DNA of 12,230 nucleotides from Verrucomicrobiaceae bacterium (GTDB lineage: Bacteria; Verrucomicrobiota; Verrucomicrobiia; Verrucomicrobiales; Verrucomicrobiaceae), in NCBI GenBank assembly GCA_021151605.1, contig JAGKWZ010000263.1, forward strand, positions 1 to 12,230, given 5' to 3'. The first letter of the stretch is position 1, and the number at the start of each line of letters is the position of its first letter. The notes under the pieces were generated by a model, which worked only from the letters and a program-made list of their open reading frames with translations, was not told the origin of the DNA and searched no databases. The translations under genes and the position numbers were made by a program. Positions 6,740 through 12,230 of the stretch are shown piece after piece.

Positions 6740-8107
6740 CTAGAGCTTTTCCAAAGCAGTCTGGTAGGACGGTAGGGTGCGCACAGCAGGGTGCGACTGC
6801 CACCAGAAGCTGTTATACTCCAGCAAGGCTAGATTGTAGAGCAGAGCTCGGGTTTCCTCGTCTGTGGCGTTGGCGTCAGCAGCGGTGGTGTCGATCTGAG
6901 CAAGCCGCTGATAGTCGGCGGACTTGAGGATGTGGCGGTAGTCTGTGGCGAGCTTCTTTTCCGCGGCTTGTGCGCTCGCCAGATCAAATAGCTCGGTGGT
7001 GGTGCTCTGGAAGGCGTAGTTTAGCAGCCGGATCAAATCCCGTAGATGCCCGCCCGAGACGCGGATGAAATAATCGACCGTGGACCAGTCTCCGCTGGAT
7101 TCGGGGTTGGGGCGGAAAAAATGTGCCGGAGCGCGTTTCAGGATGAGTCTGCGCATGACATCAAAAGCCTCTGCGTGCTCTATACGCAGATTCGGAGTCC
7201 GAGGGTCAAACTTGTCCGCCAGCTTTAGCGCTGGCACCTTGCAGATGTGGTCGAAAGCGCTACGCACAGCACTTGATTCATGCACGAGGTGAATCGGTGC
7301 ACAGTAGATGAACAGGCTGCGCAGAAGACGGAGCTGATAGACGTCCTGGATGAAGAATCGCTTGCTGTCTTCACCCGTGAGGCGGTCGGTGCCATCTACG
7401 ATGAAAAGCAGCCGCTTTGCCTTCCAGGCTGTCTCCATACGCTCCTCCACGTGAGCGATGAGTTGATTGAATGCTGAGGCGAATTCGCCGAAGGAGGATT
7501 TAAGAATGGTGCGGGCCTCCTCCTTGCGTCTGGTCCCTGTTTTGAGCGTGGTTGATAGCTTCAGGAAGAATTCGCTTAGAAACGGAATACCGTATTTGGC
7601 GTTCACTCCCGCTGCGGCCTCGCCTGTCCATTCTTTGAAAGTGTCAGTAACCAGCACCCGCTCGGAGAACCATTTTTCCAACGGCGTGAGGAAGACCTGA
7701 TCGACGACAATTCCATCCTCATCCTTCAACTCCTCGCAGAGTGTACGGGCAAGAGCGAGGCAAACGTCGGGATACTCGAGGTTATTGAGATCAAGACCAA
7801 CATCCTGCCCGGCATCGACCAGGATCACTTTGAAGAGTCCAGGCTGGTTTAGGTGTTGCCTGATACGGCGGAGTTCCGTGCTTTTGCCCGTGCCCCGATG
7901 ACCACAGAAGAGAACGTATTTGCTCGGGTGATTCTGGGCGACCTTGCGATTGACCAAGTCAACCCCAAGATCCCGGTATAGAGCCGTGTAACCCAGCTCG
8001 CGAGCTGGGCTGGTATCCACATAACGGGGATCGTCTGTATCTTGAAGTGCTTCGTTAAAGGCAAGCTGAGAGGAGACCTCCCAGATTGTTGTGGGTTCTT
8101 TATACAT
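6740..8107 (-). CDS. STAND/AAA-type P-loop ATPase, first gene of ATPase/TPR operon
   Basis: This 455-residue cytoplasmic protein has a perfect Walker A, GHRGTGKST (69-77), preceded by the strand 'KYVLFC'. The Walker B is 'RLLFIVDGTDRL' (232-243) with D238; the second acidic position is D241 rather than the DE of classical AAA+ proteins. A sensor-like stretch follows ('LFIYCAPIHLV', about 275-285). The lid carries 'RVSGGHLRDLIRLLNYAF', a motif of Orc/Cdc6- and STAND-like ATPases. The C-terminus ('LLYNLALLEYNSFWWQSHPAVR', about 427-448) reads as a winged-helix end. It lacks a fused sensor or effector domain; the downstream TPR protein probably fills that role. Function could be defence, signalling or regulated complex assembly; nothing here decides. 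The start lacks a Shine-Dalgarno sequence. The palindrome array at 8369-8643 lies upstream. Confidence 0.85.
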   Translation of the reverse strand: MYKEPTTIWEVSSQLAFNEALQDTDDPRYVDTSPARELGYTALYRDLGVDLVNRKVAQNHPSKYVLFCGHRGTGKSTELRRIRQHLNQPGLFKVILVDAGQDVGLDLNNLEYPDVCLALARTLCEELKDEDGIVVDQVFLTPLEKWFSERVLVTDTFKEWTGEAAAGVNAKYGIPFLSEFFLKLSTTLKTGTRRKEEARTILKSSFGEFASAFNQLIAHVEERMETAWKAKRLLFIVDGTDRLTGEDSKRFFIQDVYQLRLLRSLFIYCAPIHLVHESSAVRSAFDHICKVPALKLADKFDPRTPNLRIEHAEAFDVMRRLILKRAPAHFFRPNPESSGDWSTVDYFIRVSGGHLRDLIRLLNYAFQSTTTELFDLASAQAAEKKLATDYRHILKSADYQRLAQIDTTAADANATDEETRALLYNLALLEYNSFWWQSHPAVRTLPSYQTALEKL

Positions 8108-8368
8108 GGGCTCATTTTTGCAACAGCCTCAGCGGAAAAGCAACCCTGCCTCTAGCCGCTCAAGCGTCGCATCGGAAGAAGATCCTGCCACATGGCATGG
8201 CTTCAAAAGATCGCCTCCGAGGGTAAGCGTGGCGGCTTCTGCTAAGCATCACATCCGGCCGGCGGGTGGTGGCTCTGGAGACTGAAGGGCTGTGGCGGTC
8301 TAATGGAGGGTGGAAGGAGATGCCGGTCTGGCGATGTGGCGCAGGCGGGCGCTTGGCTGACTGGGCGT
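8108..8368. other. Gene-free leader between ATPase and palindrome array
   Basis: These 261 bases precede the ATPase start on the minus strand and must hold its promoter unless transcription begins inside the array. I see no convincing gene, terminator or promoter consensus. The reading frames that cross it in both directions are continuations of frames opened by the adjoining repeats and have no family features. The other gap, 8644-8746, ends in a short T-run (8734-8738) before the DUF1501 start and is equally featureless. Confidence 0.6.
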
Positions 8369-8643
8369 AGATCCCCTGAAGCATGGGAGCTTGGCCGCAG
8401 GAGCCGTGTGGAATGCCATGGAGTATGGGATTCATGCAGGGCGGCTGTGTCGTGCTGTTGGGTGAGCGGTTACGAATCCCCGGACGCATGGGATTTGTGC
8501 AGAAGCTTCCGCAAAGAATACCATCAAGCATGGGATTCGTGCAGAAGGGTTGTTTCGTCCTGCCGAGTGAGCGAGAGCGAATCCCAGGGCGGATGGGATT
8601 TATGCAGCGTGAGCCGTTCGAAATCCCGTGGAGCATGGGATTC
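8369..8643. repeat. Phased array of six 23-nt palindromes, 105-bp period
   Basis: Six elements of the form GAATCCC-(9 nt)-GGGATTY start at 8369 (degenerate), 8411, 8474, 8516, 8579 and 8621. Start-to-start distances are 42, 63, 42, 63, 42, so the higher-order unit is 105 bp and occurs about two and a half times. The elements at 8411, 8516 and 8621 share loops ending GGAGCAT-like or CAAGCAT and can pair over 8-9 bases; those at 8474 and 8579 share a GG.CG.AT loop. Most continue with RTGCAG. Short spacers are 19 nt and long spacers 40 nt; each class is similar within itself, so whole 105-bp units were duplicated. It is not a CRISPR: repeats are palindromic and diverged, and spacers are homologous. 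It could be a tandem operator, a REP-like extragenic repeat or a structured RNA. Confidence 0.85.
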
Positions 8644-8746
8644 ATGCGGAATGGTATTCACGGCCAAAGCCTCGTCATCGAAGTCTGAGATCAGCAGCGT
8701 AGGAATGGAGAGATTGCGCCCACCAGAATCGTATTTTTAGCCCCCT

Positions 8747-10192
8747 ATGAATCCCGTCCTTCACGACAAGCTCCAGTTCCGCACGCGTCGCCAGTTTCTC
8801 GGCAACGCTGGGCAGTTCAGTCTCGGTGCCATCGCCATGCAGGCGATGCAGGCCGAGGCGGCTCCGAAGATGGACAATCCGCTGGCACCGAAGCATCCGC
8901 TGCACGCCGCGAAGGCCAAGCGTGTGATCTACCTGCACATGTCAGGTGCACCGCCGCATCTGGATATCTTTGATTACAAGCCACAGCTGGTGAAGCGCGA
9001 CGGCCAGAACTGCCCGGATAGCGAACTGAAAGGCCGCACTTTTGCCTTCACATCCGGTGTGCCGAAGCTGATGGGCACACCGCGCACCTTCAAGCAATAC
9101 GGCAAGGCGGGCATGTGGATGAGCGATGCCTGCCCGAACTTCCACGGCATCGCCGATGATATCACGATGGTGCGGTCGATGCACACAGATCAGTTCAATC
9201 ATGCACCTGCGGAGCTGCTGCTCTTCACAGGGCACACGCGTCAGGGCAGGCCCTCCATGGGCTCCTGGGCCACCTACGGTCTGGGCACGGAAAATCAGGA
9301 CCTGCCCGGCTTTGTGGCGCTGATATCCAGCGGCACGCAGCCGAGTGGCGGGCAGGCCTGCTGGGGCAGCGGCTTTATCCCCAGTGTGTATCAGGGCGTG
9401 CAGTGCCGGAGCAAGGGTGACCCCGTGCTCTTTGCCTCTAACCCCGCCGGCATGAACCGCGAGATGCGCCGCAAGACGCTGGATGCCCTGCGTGAGCTGA
9501 ACGAGGCGCAAGCGACAGAGTTTGGTCATCCTGAAACCGTCACCCGCATCGCCCAATACGAACTGGCCTACCGCATGCAGACGAGCGTGCCGGAGGTGAT
9601 GGACATCTCGAAGGAGCCGCAGCACATCATCGAGGCCTATGGGGCCAAGCCCGGAGAGTCCAGCTTTGCCAACAACTGCCTGCTCGCCCGCCGACTCATC
9701 GAGCAAGGCGTGCGTTTCGTGAATCTCTTCGACTGGGGCTGGGATTTCCACGGCACGGGCGTGGACAATGGCATCACCGACGGCCTGACGAAAAAGATGG
9801 CCGCCACGGACAAACCCGTCGCCGCTTTGATCAAAGATCTGAAACAACGCGGTCTGCTGGATGACACCCTCGTCGTCTGGGGCGGCGAATTTGGCCGCAC
9901 GCCCTTCCGCGAAGGCCGCACGGCTGCGGGCAAGGTGCTGGGTCGAGATCACTACCCGGACTGCTACACGCTCTTCATGGCGGGTGGCGGCGTAAAGGCT
10001 GGATTCGACTACGGCAGCAGCGACGAACTCGGCTTCCACGTCGCGGAGAATAAAGTGCATGTGCACGACCTCCAGGCCACCATCATGCACCTGCTCGGCT
10101 TCGACCACGAACGCCTCACCTACCGCTTCCAAGGCCGCAACTACCGCCTCACCGACATCCACGGGCATGTGGTGAAGGATTTGCTGGCGTAG
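8747..10192 (+). CDS. Tat-exported DUF1501 protein (sulfatase-like fold)
   Basis: This 481-residue protein belongs to DUF1501, an alkaline-phosphatase-superfamily group abundant in Planctomycetota and Verrucomicrobiota. Residues 12-39 form a Tat signal: 'RTRRQFLGN' then a hydrophobic, alanine-rich stretch, with likely cleavage near 36-39. 'MSGAPPHLDIFDYKP' (about 65-79) is the family's opening motif with D73 and D76. 'MHTDQFNHAPAELLLFTGH' is the middle motif. 'WGGEFGRTPF' (378-387) and 'GRDHYPDCYT' (399-408) are the C-terminal motifs, where His and Asp would bind metal. Enzymatic activity for the family is not firmly established. Its usual partner, a DUF1549/DUF1553 cytochrome-like gene, is absent here: upstream is the palindrome array instead. 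The start has no Shine-Dalgarno sequence but a C-rich tract directly before the ATG. Confidence 0.92.
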   Translation: MNPVLHDKLQFRTRRQFLGNAGQFSLGAIAMQAMQAEAAPKMDNPLAPKHPLHAAKAKRVIYLHMSGAPPHLDIFDYKPQLVKRDGQNCPDSELKGRTFAFTSGVPKLMGTPRTFKQYGKAGMWMSDACPNFHGIADDITMVRSMHTDQFNHAPAELLLFTGHTRQGRPSMGSWATYGLGTENQDLPGFVALISSGTQPSGGQACWGSGFIPSVYQGVQCRSKGDPVLFASNPAGMNREMRRKTLDALRELNEAQATEFGHPETVTRIAQYELAYRMQTSVPEVMDISKEPQHIIEAYGAKPGESSFANNCLLARRLIEQGVRFVNLFDWGWDFHGTGVDNGITDGLTKKMAATDKPVAALIKDLKQRGLLDDTLVVWGGEFGRTPFREGRTAAGKVLGRDHYPDCYTLFMAGGGVKAGFDYGSSDELGFHVAENKVHVHDLQATIMHLLGFDHERLTYRFQGRNYRLTDIHGHVVKDLLA

Positions 10193-10194
10193 TG

Positions 10195-10422
10195 ATGATG
10201 ACTTTTGAAACAGCTTTAGTGGTGGGTGTATTCGCGCTCGTGCTTTGGCTCGAACTGGGTCTGCCGCTTTGGAGGTTCTTTTTCCCACGCAAGTCACAAG
10301 TGTTGGAGCTCACAGCCCGGCAAAAGGTGATGAGACGTCGCTTAATCATCGCCGCCTGCCTGTTTCTGGCATTCATGGCGATCTGGGATGGCATCAATTA
10401 CTTCCTGAGTGAGGCCAGATAG
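10195..10422 (+). CDS. Small two-helix membrane protein
   Basis: This is a 75-residue protein with two predicted membrane helices (about 6-26, 'TALVVGVFALVLWLELGLPL', and about 50-70, 'IIAACLFLAFMAIWDGINYF'). They are separated by a basic stretch ('FFPRKSQ…RQKVMRRR') that should face the cytoplasm. The stop of the DUF1501 gene (10190-10192) runs into GTG-ATG-ATG, so translation could start at 10192, 10195 or 10198. All are in one frame and essentially coupled to the upstream gene. I recognise no family. Charge distribution and overlap make it a credible gene that likely acts with or near the DUF1501 protein at the membrane, but this is inference. Confidence 0.65.
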   Translation: MMTFETALVVGVFALVLWLELGLPLWRFFFPRKSQVLELTARQKVMRRRLIIAACLFLAFMAIWDGINYFLSEAR

Positions 10423-10431
10423 GAGCCGCAG

Positions 10432-10465
10432 CAAGCTTCGTGCTTGGATCGGACACCTTGGTCCG
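10432..10465 (+). terminator. Two adjacent hairpins after the DUF1501 operon
   Basis: CAAGC-ttcgt-GCTTG (10432-10446) and CGGAC-accttg-GTCCG (10450-10465) are short perfect hairpins placed just after the small membrane-protein gene. No T-run follows immediately; the nearest T-rich bases are at 10478-10481. They may slow or end transcription, or be a fragment of an extragenic repeat. Confidence 0.3.
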
Positions 10466-10489
10466 CCGCCCATTGCATTTTGTAACTGA

Positions 10490-10945
10490 ATGCACCAATT
10501 TAGCTTCATGAGAACGACTTTGACGGTCACGCACCTGCTCATTTCTCTGCGCAAACTTTGTAATTGCTTGTCGCTGCCAGGTGCTCCTGAACGCCTTTTA
10601 TCATTACGTGAGTACAATGAACTCGTAGCCAGCGGTAACGCGCCATTGATTGCTCCAAACATCAACTATGACTCGCCAGAAACTAAGATGCAGGACGCAA
10701 TGAAGCAGCTTGTATCAATTGAAGGTGTTTCAGAAGTGGCTCTTGGGGTATGCGATGATTCTGAATTTCCAGACGAGGTTTTTTGTGATCAAGTTTTTGT
10801 GGCTGGAGATACAAGTTGTTACGATGCTCTTCGAGCTTGGGCAGCAAAGGAAGAAGCTGATGGCGTTTGGTGTCTTCCAGGCCGCCACGGTCCTGTTTAT
10901 GGAATGAAAAAGGCGAACACGATCTATTTCATCCCCTGGGACTGA
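10490..10945 (+). CDS. Unrecognised 151-residue protein
   Basis: I do not recognise this protein. It has no clear signal peptide or full membrane helix; the N-terminus ('MRTTLTVTHLLISLRKLCNCL' after an optional six residues) is mildly hydrophobic and basic. The C-terminal half looks compact and ordered ('EVALGVCDDSEFPDEVFCDQVFVAGD…ALRAWAAKEEADGVWCLPGRHGPVYGM…IYFIPWD') with an acidic bias and several cysteines. The base composition is visibly lower in GC than the flanking genes, like the exported protein at 3964-4722, which suggests a different origin. There is no Shine-Dalgarno sequence at either ATG (10490 or 10508). The frame stays open to a natural stop and residue use looks protein-like, so coding is likely but not proven. 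It has no obvious functional link to its neighbours. Confidence 0.6.
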   Translation: MHQFSFMRTTLTVTHLLISLRKLCNCLSLPGAPERLLSLREYNELVASGNAPLIAPNINYDSPETKMQDAMKQLVSIEGVSEVALGVCDDSEFPDEVFCDQVFVAGDTSCYDALRAWAAKEEADGVWCLPGRHGPVYGMKKANTIYFIPWD

Positions 10946-11052
10946 AGAGTGAACTTTATGAAGACATGAAGTCATAGTGGCGTCATCAAAAAGATGATCA
11001 CTGTTCTAGCCTGAGAAAGAATTGATGCTTGCAGCTCGTGGCATCAGCCACC

Positions 11053-12018
11053 ATGAACCGCCGCCACTTCCTCCAAACCACCGCCGCTACCGCTCTCACC
11101 TCGTGCTCCACTTTGCGCGAGCCAGATGCGCTGATCATCGACACGCATCAGCATCTCTGGGATCGGAGCGTCATCAATCCGCCGTGGGTCGGAGGGGCAC
11201 CGGAGGTGCTGCGGCATGATTTTGTGACCGCTGACTATGTGAAGGCCAATGCGGGTCTGAACGTGAAAGCCATCTACATGGAGGTCGATGTGGCTCCGAA
11301 GGATCATGTGAAGGAAGCGGATGACATCGTGGCTCAGTGCCGAGCTGGAAACACACCCACCATCGCCGCGACGATCGGTGGACGGCCTGCTTCGGAGGAC
11401 TTCGAGACTTATGTGAAGCGCTATGCGGGCAATGGCATCGTCAAAGGTCTGCGGCAGGTGCTGCATGGTGATTCCACGCCTGCTGGCTTCTGCCTGAGCC
11501 CGGAGTTTGTGCGCGGGGTGCGCACGCTGGGCAAACATGGGCTAAATTTCGAACTCACGATGCGTCCGACGGAGTTGCAGGACGCCGCGAAGCTCATCAA
11601 GGAATGCCCCGACACCCGTTTCGTGCTCGACCACTGTGGGAATGGCGATCCCAAGGCCTTCAATCCCAAACTCGGCCTAGGCTTGAAGCGAAGCTGCACT
11701 TCTGACGAATGGAAACGCGGCATTGATGCCGTGGCCGCTTCACGTGCTGATGTGATGTGCAAGATCAGCGGCATTGTCGCTTTCGTCCCACCGGGCAAGT
11801 GGCACGCCGAAGACCTCGCCCCTGTCGTGAATCATTGCCTCGACACCTTCGGCCCAGATCGCGTCTTCTTCGGTGGCGACTGGCCGGTATGCCTGCTCGG
11901 CAGCCCAGTTCGTGGCTGGGTGGATGCGCTGAAGCAGATCGTGGCCTCACGCCCCGCCAGTGAGCAGCGGAAGCTGTGGAGCGGCAATGCGATCCGTTTC
12001 TACAGGCTGAAGGTGTAA
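11053..12018 (+). CDS. Tat-exported lipoprotein amidohydrolase (Amidohydrolase_2)
   Basis: This 321-residue metal-dependent TIM-barrel hydrolase belongs to the amidohydrolase-related group that includes sugar lactonases such as L-rhamnono- and L-fucono-lactonase. 'IIDTHQHLWD' (28-37) gives the H32-x-H34 metal motif. 'FVLDHCGN' carries the next His, and 'RVFFGGDWPV' carries the active-site Asp. The N-terminus MNRRHFLQTTAATALTSC has a twin-arginine motif and a lipobox (L-T-S-C, Cys18), so it is probably a Tat-exported lipoprotein. An in-frame TTG at 11029 would add eight residues; I prefer the ATG at 11053 because it gives the normal Tat start. The substrate is probably a sugar lactone from polysaccharide breakdown, inferred from the family. 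It lies downstream of the DUF1501 gene but is separated by the orphan gene. Confidence 0.88.
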   Translation: MNRRHFLQTTAATALTSCSTLREPDALIIDTHQHLWDRSVINPPWVGGAPEVLRHDFVTADYVKANAGLNVKAIYMEVDVAPKDHVKEADDIVAQCRAGNTPTIAATIGGRPASEDFETYVKRYAGNGIVKGLRQVLHGDSTPAGFCLSPEFVRGVRTLGKHGLNFELTMRPTELQDAAKLIKECPDTRFVLDHCGNGDPKAFNPKLGLGLKRSCTSDEWKRGIDAVAASRADVMCKISGIVAFVPPGKWHAEDLAPVVNHCLDTFGPDRVFFGGDWPVCLLGSPVRGWVDALKQIVASRPASEQRKLWSGNAIRFYRLKV

Positions 12019-12061
12019 CTGCCCAGCCAAACGCAGCCACGTTTTACCCCCCTAGATAGGG

Positions 12062-12230
12062 CTAATCCTTTAGCGCTGAATGATCACTCTCGGCCTTCTG
12101 GCTCAGCAGCGGCTGGATCGTTGCCTTCAGGAAGCTCATCGAGCGCTCCACGGCGATGGCGAGAAGCCAGCCCCAGGCAATGCCGGTGCCGAGCCCAGTC
12201 AGAGCGCCCATGCCTGCGGCAGTCCAGGGG
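12062..12230 (-). CDS. C-terminus of an unidentified membrane protein
   Basis: Only the last 55 codons are in the window; the gene enters from the right edge. The reading starts 'WTAAGMGALTGLGTGIAWGW' and contains one glycine- and alanine-rich membrane helix (about 6-27). A positively charged, probably cytoplasmic tail follows ('ERSMSFLKATIQPLL…KAESDHSALKD'). It ends convergently with the amidohydrolase, about 40 bases apart. The glycine-rich helix would suit a small transporter or channel-like protein, but I cannot name a family from this much. Confidence 0.55.
   Translation of the reverse strand, partial: PWTAAGMGALTGLGTGIAWGWLLAIAVERSMSFLKATIQPLLSQKAESDHSALKD

Noticed and set aside
8369..8643. 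CRISPR array
   Set aside because: Repeats are palindromic, diverged and unevenly spaced, and the spacers are homologous to each other; no cas genes nearby.
8160..8740. Frames through the palindrome array taken as genes (minus 8160-8645, plus 8303-8740 and 8383-8688)
   Set aside because: They are open because repeat spacing is a multiple of three; three overlapping frames on two strands cannot all be real and none has a family feature. Kept only as an open question.
8942..10297. Long minus-strand frame opposite the DUF1501 gene
   Set aside because: Same shadow effect; no domain-like sequence, and the plus-strand protein has a Tat signal and family motifs.
12050..12061. Small hairpin CCCT-agat-AGGG between convergent genes
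   Set aside because: A four-base stem without a T-run is too weak to call a terminator.

Overview
The window looks like chromosomal DNA from a GC-rich member of the Verrucomicrobiota/Planctomycetota group, most likely a Prosthecobacter- or Verrucomicrobium-like bacterium. The grounds are a Tat-exported DUF1501 protein, a Tat-type lipoprotein amidohydrolase, a 'SVDLRDGNQAL'-type LeuA, and start sites that mostly lack a Shine-Dalgarno sequence. This placement is an inference from gene content, not from a marker gene.

Layout. Positions 1-1265 (minus strand) carry an efflux module: a membrane-fusion protein and, at the left edge, the first 17 codons of what is probably its RND permease. Divergent from it, 1364-2059 is a VapBC-type toxin-antitoxin pair (AbrB-fold antitoxin and PIN-domain toxin). 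leuA (2-isopropylmalate synthase) fills 2280-3944. It is followed by an AT-richer gene for an unrecognised exported protein (3964-4722). Directly after that lies a decayed second copy of the leuA 3' part (4725-4897) with a large internal deletion, so the exported-protein gene sits between two leuA 3' ends.

Positions 4995-8107 (minus strand) hold a compact two-gene operon: a P-loop ATPase of STAND/AAA type and a TPR protein whose repeats form an exact 120-bp tandem array. The pair looks like a STAND sensor split over two polypeptides. Its biological role is unknown.

Upstream of the ATPase, 8108-8746 has no convincing gene but contains the most striking structure in the window. Six 23-nt palindromic elements (8369-8643) are spaced alternately 42 and 63 bp apart, a 105-bp higher-order period. 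All spacings are multiples of 21 bp, so every palindrome would lie on the same face of the helix. The array sits between the divergent ATPase and DUF1501 genes.

The right third holds the Tat-exported DUF1501 protein (8747-10192), a coupled two-helix membrane protein (10195-10422), an AT-richer orphan gene (10490-10945), a Tat lipoprotein amidohydrolase (11053-12018) and, on the minus strand at the right edge, the C-terminus of a membrane protein.

Best candidates for something undescribed are the palindrome array with the adjacent ATPase/TPR operon, and the leuA-remnant insertion site. No CRISPR array, tRNA, rRNA or intact transposase was seen.
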